Origin: Nansenia antarctica
Taxonomy: Eukaryota; Chordata; Actinopteri; Argentiniformes; Microstomatidae
Length of the DNA stretch: 64,000 bases
Assembly: GCA_963989245.1 (NCBI GenBank)
Contig: OZ022352.1
Span: 560,001-624,000, forward strand
Direction of reading: 5' to 3'
The position numbers and the translations under genes are program-made. Below are positions 20,673 through 35,200 of this stretch, in pieces (within the stretch, counting starts at the first letter, position 1; every line of letters begins with the position of its first letter). The notes beneath the pieces are model-generated. The model was given only the letters and a program-made list of their open reading frames with translations, was not told where the DNA came from and did no database searches.

Positions 20673-23600
20673 AGATCCAATAAGAGGAGAACAGGTGCGC
20701 ATAAGGCAGCTTCCCCAGCACCTGCTACTGTTCTGGCCCCAGCCCCGGCCGTGCCCCCCAGGGTGAGTCTGGCCCCAGCCGTGCCCCCCAGGGTGAGTAT
20801 TCCTCCCCCAATGCACACGTCCAGTGAGGGCCTCTCCAGTCAGTCACGCCACAGAGCCCAAAGCCAGAGTAGCACTGTGATGGTACCCAGAGGTGTCAGG
20901 ACTACCACTGCCAGCTGTGGTAAGTACAGCTGTGGTAAGTACAGTGACAGCGGTGGTAAGTACAGTGACCTCAGTTAAATTAGTTTAGACTGAATTTTGC
21001 ATACTTTCAGAACTTTCTTATTCCTGCATACACAAAATGCCTACTTAATGGTAGGCAGTATGAGTATTCGTACACAGGACATTGGCCCTCAGTTTTTTGT
21101 ACTTCCTTGGCCAGGCTTGGCCTCATCCCAGGCAGCAACACAGAGGGGCACAATGGATGTGATCTGCTCTTATGGTAAATGATGGATGGATGGATGGATG
21201 GATCTTTTTAAATTTGTATGCCTCTTTCTGACCTGAACATGCCATTGCTGAATACACCCAAAATATATTTTTAAAAATTATAATAATTAAACAAATGTAC
21301 AATGTCTGTTTTTACCAACAATCTTACAATTAAAACAAAATCTTGCTTCCGCAAACCATTTCACAAACACTTCCGCAAACGTTGATCCCATTGTTTGTGT
21401 GTGCGTGTGTGTGTGTATGTGTGTGTGTGTACGTGCATGCGTGTTTATTGCAGTGTGCATGTGCATGTTGTGGTGTGTATGCAGATGTGTTGCGTTGCGG
21501 TGTGTATGCGCACGTTGGTCGTGTGTGTGTATGTGTGTCTGTGCATGTGTGTGTGTGTGTGTTTGCGTGCGTGCGTGCATGTGTTTAATCGAGTAATGTA
21601 TACTTAACAATTCGCATTATCTCTCTCCTGTAGATCATTTGTTAGCATTACTTGTTTGTTTGTTGACATTAGCCTTTTTCTCTCTCCCTCTAGCTGGTGC
21701 ATTGTTCAACATTCGCGTCATCCTGCTTCTTCTCCTCTTGACTTTCGGTGAGTGTCACTTCACATCCATTTCATTCTAGATTCATAAGTCCTACTTGTGT
21801 GGTGTTACTAGCCCACCAGCAAGCTATTCACAGTGATATATATGATGTGACCTCTTTGGCCCTATTAGTACATTTTCCACAAAAGATTTTTAGTGCCTTT
21901 TGAAGTACATATGTTCTGACCACCTGACCTACCACATCATTCACATGTAGGGTTAGGTTATCCTAAAGACATTTCCAAGACATAAATAGACTTGACAAAC
22001 AAATGAATAAAAAATGTGTTTAAACTACAGACCCGCGATTGTGCTGCTAGCAACAGATTTCCACGTTGTTTAATTTCAATTTGCATATCTGATTGCCCTC
22101 TTTCCATGGACGTTATTAAAAGAGAAGTTTCTATAAATCACGGTTATAGTATTGTGATTATTACAGAGTTTGACGTTATGACTCATTAGTTTTTGCAACG
22201 CAAAACTGTAAGAAAAATATGGCAGCATCAATAAAAGGAATCGATATCCTTGGAGGCGTACGATTCCGATTGATCGAACAATTTGAAACCGGTTCTCAAC
22301 TGGAACCAGTTCTCGATTCCCATCCCTACCAATCATTTATTTCACCAGTTAACATGGCAAGCTAATATCATGAATTTCAGAGACAGACATAGTAGCTTTG
22401 TCACTAGCAGCTTGGGTGTTGTTTCAATCAACCGACAGCATGGAGCATGTTGCAGATTTGTTGAGGATAGTGGAGCATACCACTTGATAACGTATTCAGT
22501 CCTATTTTCGATTCTCTGATTCTCCCTTCTCCCTCTGGCTCTCAGGCGTTTGGTACTTGTACCCCAGCACGTTTGTCATCACCCTGCCTTCCAAGGAAAC
22601 GGTAAGGCAAACTTCATTCATTGTTTAACAGATTTAATTGTCAGAAAAGTGAGGCGAGCGAGGGAAGAAAAAAATAAAGAAAAAACTATCAGAATGTAGA
22701 GTGTACGAAGATCCAGCTTAGATGGAAAAGTATGAGAAATATTATGCTACACGATTATTAAACACATTAACATTAATGAATTTGGTGTCTGTAGGCTTGA
22801 TCTTATCTTAAGTTATTGGTGTTTTGGTTATAGAAAGGTGAAACAGTTGTAATTAAGTCAAGTAATATTTATCCAAATCCAGGGGGAGGGGTATACAGTA
22901 TACATTATTTGTAATGTTTGAGCTTTATTGAGAATGTTGTGATTATTGGCCATGTTTGACCTAAAACCTATAAAGCATATTCAATTGTAGCCTAATGAAT
23001 GAATGATGAAATAACAGCTGTAATATGAAATCTGTAGTAGAAATCTTCTCGTTTTGTTAATCAGGTCTATATACAAATCTGAAGTAACTGAGAATCCTAA
23101 CTTGGAGTTATCTCTCTTGCTCCGCTGTCAGCTTTAATGTTTCAGCTGCTGTGCTGCTAATTGCACCTACTGCTTGCGCTGAACCTAGAAAATACATAAT
23201 TTAATTTGGGGGCCATATGCTATCGCCTACTTCATCCCATGCTTTGTGCCATTTTTCTAAGTGACGCAGGGCATCTGTTAAACCATTACTGAAGTTTGTA
23301 CAGCATAAGGCATAATTGTAGTGTATCGCTGGGCCCTCCAGGTTTTCCTGGTTCGTGTGGTAGAGAAAATAGATGAGGGTAGAACATTCCTCCCTTCGCC
23401 ATCTACCTCTTAACTTTTTGTCTTCATTTGTGTGATATATTGGTTCTCTGCCATAAAGGTGTGTCAAAAGAGCTACACATAAAATGTTCATTGTATGTTA
23501 CATACAACATATAAAGGTACGGCCACTTTGTTGTCAAATCGTAACTCTTAACAGAAAGTAGGCAAATAAAAACTATTGTTGTGTCCAAGCAAATATTTAT

Positions 23601-24641
23601 TATGACCTGTTCACTTGACATGTCGGGATCTTATCTCAGTGGTCTGGGTACTTGATTTCGAGATGCAAGTTAGCTATTGTAGTACTCGAAGACTTGTACA
23701 CAAACCACTCATGTGTAGTCTCAAAACCACACAAACCACTCCTCTAAATCTCCAATCTCTTTCTACAGGATGTTACTGCTGTCATAAATGCAGCTCTGGA
23801 AGACAACAGCAATAACATACTGAGAGAGATTGACATTCTGAAGGATAAGCAGATACCTGTCTCAGAGGTGAGAAGTCTGACCCTTCCCACTTCCTGTCAC
23901 TGCTTGAAACGCAAAATGTGGCTGAATCTCAAAAGTCGATTCCTATACACTCTCTCTACTAACCTCTACACAGTAGTTGAAATGTGTCTCTCAAAACTGT
24001 AACAGCAAGAAGGCGAATACATTTCCTTGACATGTGAAGATGCGTGCAACTGGACAAGGACTGTCTTATATCTGACCACTGTGTCTAGGAAAGACCATTG
24101 GGTTACCCTTTATAGAGCTTTGTTCAGCCAGTATTTACTACGAATTTATGTGGTTACAATGTTGTAACAAGGGGTACTTTCTGGTCATTACCTCAATAAA
24201 TTTGACACAGTTGTGAGTGTCATTAATATAGAATATCATATAATATCAAGAGTAACTATGCTACACTATCTAAAGTCGTTGATGTACACTAATGTCTCCA
24301 GCCAGGTAGAAACAGCAGAGGTATGCCACCAAAGGATGTATGTTGTGGTTGTTTATATTATATTTTATTTTGCATATGTACAGATAACGTGACCAGTCGC
24401 AAAAACCGATTTTTGATGCTTTTTATGAGTGTCTCCATTTTTAGGATTGTGGAGAAGATGAGAGCAGGTTTGGCAGCCAAATATCAACATGATCATGTCA
24501 GTGTGACAGAGCTGCACGCTTGTTGTAGGTTGTTAGGGTTGCGCCAGGTGGTGATGGACTGAGAGGTCAGACAATTAAATCTCCTCCTGCCATAGGCTTC
24601 AAGTCGAGTCCAATTCTGAGTTGTTTTGAAAACAGACAGCT

Positions 24642-24729
<88 letters not shown>

Positions 24730-26174
24730 GTGGGCAAGATTAGTGCCTGCTTTATACCGGGTGGTAAAATAACTTATACCGACTTTTGAGATTTAGCCAT
24801 CAGTCTCAGACCCATCGGGAATAAGGCTGTGATTTCCTCCTGAGACATCTACTACCCCCCTGTACTGTTTCTCCTGAGACATCTACTACCCCCCTGTACT
24901 GTCCCTCCTGAGACATCTACTACCCCCCTGTACTGTCCCTCCTGAGACATCTACCCCCCTGTACTGTTTCTCCTGAGACATCTACTACCCCCCTGTACTG
25001 TCCCTCCTGAGACATCTACTACCCCCCTGTACTGTCCCTCCTGAGACATCTACTACCCCCCTGTACTGTCCCTCCTGAGACATCTACTACCGCCCTGTAC
25101 TGTCCCTCCTGAGACATCTACTACCCCCCTGTACTGTTTCTCCTGAGACATCTACTACCCCCCTGTACTGTTTCTCCTGAGACATCTACTACCCCCCTGT
25201 ACTGTTTCTCCTGTGACATCTACTACCCCCTTGTACTGTTTCTCCTGAGACATCTACTACCCCCCTGTACTGTTCCTCGTGAGACATCTACTACCCCCAA
25301 CTGTTTCTCCTGAGACATCTACTACCCCCCTGTACTGGTTCTCCTGAGACATCTACTACCCCCCTGTACTGTTTCCCCTATGTGTAGCACGACGACTGCC
25401 AATGGCCCCAAGCCTGAGCAGAGATTACTTTCTCTGACTGGCTATGACTGGTGGATAGATTATTCACTTACTTAGTCAAATGTATTTGTTGTAAGTCGCT
25501 TTGGACAAAGGCGCCTGCTGAATGCCATAAATGTAAATGTAAATTATGTGTTCTAATCACCTCCCCACAGATGCATCGCACACACCATGATCAGGAGATG
25601 GCAGACCTCAGAGCAGACCTCAGAGCAGAACTCACAGTGGAACAAGCCGGGATCCGCTCCGTCACTACCGTGCTGGGCCAGGAGATGGCAGACCTCAGAG
25701 CAGACCTCAGAGCAGACCTCACTGTGGAACAAGCCAGGATCCGCTCCGTCACTACCGTGCTGGGCCAGGAGATGGCAGACCTCAGAGCAGAACTCACTGT
25801 GGAACAAGCCGGGATCCGCTCCGTCACTACCGTGCTGAGCCAGGAGATGGCAGACCTCAGAGCAGAACTCACTGTGGAACAAGCCGGGATCCGCTCCGTC
25901 ACTACCGTGCTGAGCCAGGAGATGAGGGACCTCAAAAGAGTCACCACTTTCCTCAGACAGAGGGTAGAGTCCCAGGAGGGCCAGACTGCCATGGTAATGC
26001 CCGTTTCTCATTCCTGTATGTCTCTTACCATTTAATTTTCTCCAAAATACAGCTATTTCAACAACTGCTTAATAGGTCAGGTCATGCTCAGTGAATACAG
26101 TGCTGACATTTTTATGACTGCCAGAGTTGCAAGATTGGCACTTTGCTGCTGCATGTCTACAAGCATCTTAACTC

Positions 26175-26273
<99 letters not shown>

Positions 26274-29200
26274 CATGCATTAAACAGTTTGGTCAGGATT
26301 GCAGTCCTCCAATGGCAGAGAAAATGCCTGACTTCGCCTTAGAGTCACAAGGTTTGTGATTTACTGCTCATTAGCATCTAGATGTGGTGTTTCATTTGAA
26401 TGTGACACATGTAAATGCTTACCACATCATACATTATATACTCACTGAGAACTTTATTAGGAACACTATACTAATACTGTGTAGGGCCTCCCTTTGCTCT
26501 CAAAACAGCCTCGATTCTTTGTGGCATTGATTCCACAAGATATGAATGAATATATGGGGTAGTGGTGGTCTAGTGGATAGTGAGTTGGACTTGTGATCGG
26601 AAGGTTGTGAGTTCAAATCCCGCCTGAAGCCACACCACTACTAGTGTGCCCTTGGGTAAGGCACTTAGCCCGCAGTTACTCCAGGGGGAATGTCCCTGTA
26701 ATTCGTAATTGTAAGTCGCTTTGGATAAAAGCGTCTGCTAAATGGCAAAATTAATTAATTAATTTAACAAGATGTTGAAAACATTCCATTGAGATTCTGG
26801 TCCATGATGACATGATTACATCACACAATTCATGCAGATTTTTTAGGTACACTTTCAAACTGTGAATCTCCTGTTCTACCACATCCCAGACAACGTCACT
26901 GACGTTTGCTGAGTGTACTAGAATGTAGACTATTGAATGCTCAGAGCTGTGTGTATGTGTGTGTTTGTGCAGGTGCCAGCGTGGTCAGCACTAGGTGCTC
27001 TGAAACCTACCATTTCCGTGATGCCTGTGTTACGTTGTTTGGGTTTCCGTTGTGGTATTCATCAGAGAGTCCACGGACAGTTATCCAGGTACCAACTTCT
27101 CTCTCTTGCTGTCTCTTTCTCTCTCTCTTGCTGTCTCTTTCTCTCCGTCTCTTTCTCTCACAAAAATAGGCTAAATAATAATTACGTTTAAAATATAGTA
27201 TTTACTAGGTATTTTTGGGTGGAGATAAAACAAAAACATGGGTGATGTTGGAATAAAGAAATGCATGACAAACTGGTTAGAGGAACTCATTTTCTTTTTA
27301 CTTTATTATAACATCTCAGCTTTGTTTTGATTAAGATTAAATTAATATATAATTATAATATTTTAGCTAGTATTAATATTCAAGCTAGTCTGAAGACCCA
27401 GTCACATTTAATAATATTAGTTTCCACACAAAGGTTTGGCAGAGACTTAAAACTTTTGTTTGTTAATAGCAAAGCATATTTATATTGATAATCTGACTCC
27501 AATGTAATTATCACTAAGTGCAAAGAATATTTAGTGCAAGAATGGCCAAATAGAATGAATCAAATGAGGCGAGCAGAGAGAGATAGAGATGACCACAGGT
27601 CATGATGAGAACCTCACAACAGGACACAGGAATGAGAAAGAATGTATCCTGTTGCCCATGTTATATAGATTTAAGTACTTAAATTAGGAGCTGTTCAGCA
27701 GGTAGACCAATCGGAATTCATTTTGACACTTCAGAGGGGGAAAGAGAACTGAAGAAGATACGGGCAGAATTGAAGTTCTCCCACTTCACCGGTAACCTTC
27801 TCCAAACCTCACCTCCCATTAGGGTCACCATGTCTTACAGCCTGGTAAGTGCTGGGCGTTCCATGGGGCGCAGGGTTCCTTGGTGATCGACCTGTCCCGC
27901 CCCGTCCTGATCAGTCACGTCACCCTGGACCACCTGCCTCGCTTCACCTCCCCCACAGGACGCATCGACAGCGCCCCCAAGGACTTCCAAGTCTATGTGA
28001 GTCACCTTTAACCTCTTACACCCCAACCTGAGTAATACACATTTCTAGGAGTAATATTAGACAGTAAATTCTGTTAGAAATCTCATAAGATACGTTAGAT
28101 CCAAAGTATCAAGGAGTGTATTGTGTAGGGCAAAACATATTCTGGAACAGAGGATGTTGTATACTCTTTATTGTTGTCTTGTCTTACCAAAATATTATTT
28201 GAGTTACTGTGTGGAGATATGGGGGAAAGCATACAAAAGCACTCTAAAACCATTGATTACACTACAGAAAAAAGCTATGAGAATTGTACATAAGGTCGGA
28301 TTTCGTGATCACACAAATAACTTGTTCCTAATGTCAAATGCCTTAAGGCTCATGGACTTATTCAAATTTAAGGTGTTTTTTATTGGTTTTTATAAAAACA
28401 CAACACCGTATATACAATCAATTAATCAAACAATCAGACATTTAAGACATTACATTCAACAACAACCAACATTAAACTAACTAAAGTGCTCAGTGTTCAG
28501 TGTATTGTCCAGTGTAGTGTAATGTTCAGTGTTCAGTGTTCAGTGTCCAGGTTCCAGTGTCGGTAGGAGGCAGGGGTAAAAAACCTGTTCGCTGTGCATC
28601 CGGGAAAAAAATTCCCCTGCAGCCCTCTAGTTGTAGAGCGACTACTATCCAGTTTGCCCACCAGTGCAAAGCCGTGGCTCCCCCACCTCCCTCCCCCGAG
28701 GGACCCCACACACCCGACTCACCCGACCCGCCCCACCACCGGCGCATCCGGCCCAGCCCACCAGGCTCAGACTCCTGTAGCCCTTCACGAGGCTAGCCGG
28801 ACCAGGCGCCCCAGCGGCGGAGCAGATCGAGCACGCAGGCCGACCGGAGGCCCCTGAGGAGAGGCCCAGAGAGCTCGGCGCATGGCAGGCAAGCAGAGGC
28901 GAAAAACCTGTACACAGCTTATCCAGGGAAAAAGCTCCCTGGCTCTTCTCAGCTTGTTCCGGGCTGGGGGTTGGGGGTTGGCGGGTAGGGGACTGGGCCT
29001 GTAGCTGGGGGCCTGGAGTTGGGGGGGGGGGGCCCGGAACAGGGGGTTTGGGGTCGCTGAGTTGGAACCTGGGGTTGGTGCTGGGGTGACGTGGTGGTTC
29101 CCGCCGGTCTCTGCTCCTGGGTCTGGAAGCCTGGGTAGGTGTCAGAGCTGGATATGACATGTGCCTGAAAAGATACAGGAGTGAGAGAAGGGAGGTGTGC

Positions 29201-32200
29201 ATGGTTTGTGTAGTGTGCATTTTGGTGTCAGGCGGGTGATCAGTACTTCCCTGTGACCCAGTGGTGTTGGTCATCCTGGTGCTGGTGGTGCTGGCAGAGA
29301 CGGCTGGTTCGGCTGTGGGTTGTGTGTGGTGATATTCTGGTGAGGGTAGGAAGTGGGTCAGTGCTGTGTACATGTGTAGGTGGTGGAAGGTGCAGTAAAC
29401 TTCCCTGTTGGTGTTGTGCGCTGCTCCTCTCCTGGTCCTTGTGATGGTGATACTGCTGACCAGGGCTTGTGCTGGAACGGTGGTGAAGGTGATAGTGCAG
29501 GAACTGGTGGTGTAGTGAGGTAGGCCCGGGGTGGGGGGGGGTTGGGCGATGCGGCGCGGCATGGGGGGGGGATTTAGAGGATGACGTCCTTCCATCTCTC
29601 CACCCCCCACACCGCTCTTGCTTGATCCGGGTTATTTTTAAAGTCAACAATAGCATGGTCCCTGAGGCAGAGGGTGATTCTCCTCCTCAGGGTTGTCAGG
29701 TGGACGCTCTGTTTCTGATAGACCCTGATGTTCCTCGTCTCCCAGAGTACCTGCTTGACGGCGCTGATGATCCTCCACTGTTGTTGTAGTTGGGGGGTTG
29801 TGCACCCCCCGGGAGGACCATACAGGATGTTCTCGCTCGTCAAGCGGGGCAGGGTCAGCAGGCTGTTTAGGGAGACAGAGGGAACAAACAGGGCCCAGAC
29901 CCGCCTGGCCACGGAGCACTCACAGAACAGGTGGTTAATGTGTTCTGTGTCCGTGCATCCGTGGGGGCATTTCTCAGTCGTTGCGATGTGCCGCCTATGC
30001 AAGAATTCCCTAGTGGGGAGACAACCATGAGCAGCCATCCAGGCAATGTCTTTTTGTTTATTGTTAGTACATTTATGATTAATGTTTTTCCATACCTGTT
30101 TGGAGTCCACGGCTGTGCTGGCCTTGGGGTGAGTAATGGTTTCCTTCGACCTTATGAAGGTCATAATGTCTTTGTATTTCCATGAGGCCAGCCCAGCCGC
30201 GGACAATCCTGTCTTGAAGGCAAAGTCCCTCCATATCTTGTAGACTGGAGGGGGGTCCCAGCTGTAGGGCACAGTGTGATTTATTGATGCGGTCACCCTG
30301 AGTGTCCGGAGGATGGGTGTGGCATAGTATATTTCAAAGAACCTGGCTTTCCTATCTTTGTTGTTGATGTTGTTGATGAGGTTGGAGAGTCCCTGTGCCC
30401 TAATGATGTTTAGGATGTCTGGGACCCCTTTCCCCCCATTCTCCACTGTTTTGTACAGGGTGGTGCGTTTTAGTTTTTCCATCTGGCTCCCCCAGACAAA
30501 GGTAAACATGATCCTTTCGATGGTTTTGGATACTGCTCTGTCTGGGGGAAACACCCTGCCCAGGTAAAGGAGAATGGGAAGAACAATAGCCTTCAGGACC
30601 AGGATCTTGCCTGTCATTGTGAGAGGCCGTGCACTCCACTCACAGATCTTCTTTTGGACCTGGCGGATGGTCTCCTTCCAGCTGCCGGAGGCTCCTCCAT
30701 CTTTCTGGTAGGTGATCCCCAGCAGCTTAATGTTTTCCGTCTTTACAGGGAAGGAGGTTGCCAGGTTCTCCTGCCAGTGCTGCGACAGAAACAGCTCACA
30801 CTTACCCCTATTGATCAGGGCGCCAGTGGCTGCACAGTAGTCCTCCACCACTTTCGTTGCTGTGGAAATGGAGCGACTATCTGTGCCGACGATGGTAATG
30901 TCGTCCATGTACGCTACCACCTTGAGCCTCTCCCCCCGGGCCCCTGGTAGAGGGTAGCCCATGATGTTGGGGGAGCTCCTGATCTTCCGTAGGAACGGCT
31001 CCAGGTAGATGACGTACAGTAGAGGGGCCAAGGGGCATCCCTGCCGTACTCCAGCTTTGATGGGGAAGGGGTCTGTCAACTGGTTGTTGATCCGAACTCT
31101 GCTCGTGATGTTGTTGTAGCAGAGTTCGGTCCAGTTGAGCAGGTGCTGGGGGAAGTTCATGCCCCTCAGCACCCTCTGCAGGAAACCATGGCTAACCCTG
31201 TCAAAGGCCTTCTCCTGATCCAGGCTGAGAAGGCCTAAAGGGGACCTCCGCTCCTGGGAGTGCAGGATGAGGTCTCTCACCAGGAGCAGGTTGTCGTTGA
31301 TGGACCTACCGGGGACGCTACAGGTTTGGTCAGGGGCTATAACTGAGGGGAGGAGGGTTTGAAACCGTTGGGTGAGGGCTTTTGTCATAATTTTATAGTC
31401 CACTGGGAGGAGATTGATGGGGCGCCAGTTCCGGAGGTCCTTGAGGTCCCCTTTCTTGGGGATCAGTGTGACCGTACTCTGTCTCATTGACTCTCCAAGC
31501 CTCCCTTCCCTGTAGACGGCTTTGAAGACCTCCGCCAAGTCCTCCTTGAGGAGATCCCAGAGAGTCTTGTAGAACTCTGCTGGGATCCCATCCGGTCCAG
31601 GGGCCTTGTGTGTATTCAAGGAGTGCACGGCCCGGGTGAGCTCCTCCGTGGTCAGCTCTGGGTTCTCACTCTCACCACCCTCGGGGACCCGGTCCAGACC
31701 ATCCAGGAAGGTGGCCATGAGAGTCTCGTCGGTTGTCTTGATGTTGTAGAGACTCTCGTAGAACTCTCTTGCCACCCCCGGGATGTTGCCTCTGTCTGAC
31801 ACGGTGTCCCCATTGGTGTCGTATAGGGACAGGATAGGCTTGTGTTTTGACCGTGCCTTGCGGAAGAAGTGGCGTGTGCATTTCTCCTCCTCCTCCAGGC
31901 CCTGGAGTTTTTCCCTGAACTGTTTCTTTTGTTGTTGCTCCCGGTAGAGGGTGGCAAGGTGTTGTTTGGTCTCAGCCAGTTCTCGGGCCACATCCAGACC
32001 ACCCAGTTGTAGGAGACTTAGGCGTTGGAGGGCCGCGTTGTGGTGTTGAAACCTGGCCCTCTGTTCTGCCGCTTTCCTCCTTCCGACTGACCCGAAGTAG
32101 CCCTTTGTCCTGGCCTTAACCATCTCCCACCACTCTATCGGGGAGTCGAACAGTTCTTTTAGGGTCCTCCACTCCAGGTAGCGCCTGGAGAAGGAATGCA

Positions 32201-35200
32201 CCACTGTTGGGTCCTGAAGGATCGATGTATTCATCCTCCAGGTACCCCTACCCGCTCTTGTTTGGCCATCCCATTCCAGGGACACTGTCAACATCCTGTG
32301 GTCCGAGAAGTGGGCCGCCTGGCTGGTCAGGGTTCCCATCCTCAGACCTGGCGAGAGCAAGAACATGTCTATCCTGGAGGAAGAATTCCCGGAGGAACTC
32401 ACCCTTGTGTGTGTCGGCGGGGAGGTGCCACCGGCGTCTACCAGTTGGAAGTCGTCTATGATGGACTGAAGTTCTGTAGTGGATCGGTCTCTCCTGGGCC
32501 TGCTGCGGTCCTCATCCCGGAGGGCACAGTTGAAATCTCCCCCCACTAGGACTGGTGTGGGGATGAGGAGGAGAGACCGAAGTTTCTTGAAAAGGGAGAC
32601 TCTCTTGGCCACGTTGGTTGGGCCGTACACATTGATGACCCTCAGCGGCGAACCCTGGATCTCTAGGTCCAGAACCAGGATTCGCCCGCTCTCTACAACC
32701 TCCCCCTTTTTGGTCTGCAGAAAAGGGTTGGCCACCAAAATGCCGACCCCATCAGCTCTATCAATGTTTGAGCCTGACCAGAGAGAGTCCCCCCGTGTCC
32801 ATTCCTCCTCCAGGGTGGCGTCCATCTCCTTGAATGGGATGGCGCACTCCTGGAGGATATACATGTCTGACTGATGTTGGGTGATGTACTGGTAGACGAC
32901 CTCCCGTTTGTCTGGTTGCCGGAGGCTTCTGGTGTTGAGAGATGAGATTGTTATCCTCATGGTTCTTGGATTTGGTTTGTTCCAATTTTTGCTAAACTAT
33001 TGCACATGAGGTTGAGGCCCTCCAATGGGTCGTTGGGGGCCAGATAGTGTGGTACCTCCCCTTGGCTGCTCATGGTGTGGGGGTTGTCTCCCCTCTGACT
33101 GCCTGGTGGCCCCCTCATCTGTGTTGTTGATGAGGTGATTTTCGGTGGCCCGTACGGTCCGGTGAGCATGGACTGGGGGTGGCTGGTGGGCTGTGCAGGG
33201 TGAGGAGCATGTGATGACTGGAGAGAGGAAGAGGGTGGGGAGGAGGGTTTGGGGGGGGGAGCCGGCTTACCTGTATGGCGTTGGGGTTTGGGTTCTGGAG
33301 TAGTCTTTTTGTCTGGTTTTTTCCGGATTGCCTTTTTTTGTGGTCTTTTGCGTTTTGGTTGAGCCAAGCTCCAGTCATTTTCACTGTCTGATTGGGAGGG
33401 GAGGTGGATCTGCGGTGTGCTGCTGGTGGCTATCTCAATAGAGGCCGGCTCCCCCTTCATGGTGTTTTTGCAGGGGGTGGAGGTGGCCATGGGGTTTAGG
33501 AGGGGGTGGGTGTTGAGGTTGTCTGTAGGGGGTGCTGGGACGGTTGGTTCCTCTCCTTCTCCTTCTCCGTCGCTCGAGCTCTGATCGTCCCCTCCATCGC
33601 TCGGGCGCCGGTCCTCCTCCGTCTCTCCCTTCTCTTCCTCCATGTTGGGTGTGGGTTGGGGTGTGGGTTGGGGTGGGGGTTGGGGTGGGGGTTGGGGTGG
33701 GGGTGGGGGTGTGGGTTGGGGTGGGGGTGGGGGTTGGGGTGGTGGTTGGTTGGATTTATAGCCCCGGGCTCTACTTGCATAGGAACTTGGGCAGTCACGG
33801 TAAAGATGCCCCTGTCCCCCGCACAGGTTGCAAGGTCTGGTCGTGGTGCACTCCGACGTCGGGTGGTCTTGGCGGCAGATTTTACATACCACGGCCTTGC
33901 AGGCCGCTGCCAGATGGCCCAATTGGCCGCAGTTCCTGCAGAGCTTCGGCATACCGTAGTAGTAGACGGAGCCCCTGTTGTTCCCCAGGTTGATGGTGCT
34001 GGGGATATGTTGGACTCCGCCTATCCCCTCCGGGTCCGGACGGAGTTGCACCAGCCATTTCTTGGCCCCCGTCCACACTCCGTCTTCATCCAGGACCATC
34101 CGGGCCCCCGATTTAAGGGTGGCATGACGGTGTAGCCACACCTCAATATCATATTCCTGAATCACCTCATTGTGGAATTGAATTGTGACCACTTTTGATT
34201 CTAAATCCGTTAGTGGGTGGGCTGTAAAACGGTTAAGTGGGGGTTTGTGTTCATTAATCCTATGAAAGGTCCAGAATTCCTCTAACAGTTGGGGGGTTTT
34301 AAAGCTAACTTCAAAACATTCATTCGGCCCAGGGGGCTTCACCAGGCAGTTTAGATCAGACGGCACAAAGCCCATACCTCTCTGTAGAACCGCCCTGCTG
34401 AATTCCAGGCGGGTCATCGTTGTTACTGGTCTGGCAGTCTTCTGTTGGGGGGCTCCATCCATGGCAGCCTCCTCAGTTGGGTTGAGCGTCAACCTGACGG
34501 CGTTGTAGCGCCGCATCGCTCCGGGGTTCATCGTTGGAGTGGGGTGGGGGGGGTGGGGGATCAGGGAGGAAGGAGGGAGAGGAATAGGGTTAGGGGGAGG
34601 TTGTAGATAATTTTTTGGGGGGGGGGAATAGGGTACTTGCCGTTAGGTTAGGGGTGTTGTTCCTCTCAGGTCCTCACGGCAGATTTTGGACTCTGGCTTG
34701 GGTCTGGAACTGGGTTCCCGTCTGGGGACAAAAGAGGGACACCTGAGAGCGAGTGGGGACACCAGGTGGCCAAAGACCTACGGTCTTGAAAGCACTCCCC
34801 TGTGTCCCTCTCGCTCCTAGCTTAGATGTTATAGTTGTCCTCCCTCCTGGTCTGGTTGGGGTCCACTGGCTCAGCTGGGTCGGCTGGTGGGTGTTGGGCC
34901 CTCTCTCACCTCTGGCGTGCTTGGGAGAGTCGAGGTCTTCGGAAGCTCCTCTCGGGGTCCGGCCTTTCCGCTCTTTTGAGGGGGGCTGCCCAGGGGCCGA
35001 ACTCGTGCTCCAGTGGCGGGCAGGCCACCTACTGAAAGAGTCGCGGTCTTTGGAAGCTCCTCTCGGGGTCCGGCCTGTCCGCTCTTTGGAGGGGGGGTGC
35101 CCAGGGGCCGAACTCGTGCTCCAGTGGCTCCAGTGGCGGGCAGGCCACCTACTGGTCACCTACTGGAAGAGTCGCGGTCTTTGGAAGCTCCTCTCGGGGT

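Noticed and set aside
21287..21610. Long His/Thr and Cys/Val frames (also at 11015, 26084, 46293, 52236)
   Set aside because: They are translations of (CA)n/(GT)n microsatellites in alternate frames.
24443..24475. Possible extra SUN exon (TTTTTAG / GATTGTGGAGAAG.. / GCAGGTTTGG)
   Set aside because: Exons 6 and 7 join in phase without it, and the segment adds no recognisable SUN sequence.
25553..26011. Two long antisense frames over the SUN coiled-coil exon
   Set aside because: Shadows of the tandem repeat. The plus-strand frame has matching splice phases and protein-family context.
26557..26630. tRNA gene
   Set aside because: Box A and B motifs are part of a SINE with a body, tail and target duplication; no cloverleaf with paired acceptor stem was apparent.
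33506..34135. Plus-strand 209-codon frame over LINE ORF1
   Set aside because: Gly/Trp-rich shadow of the proline tract and zinc knuckles on the minus strand.
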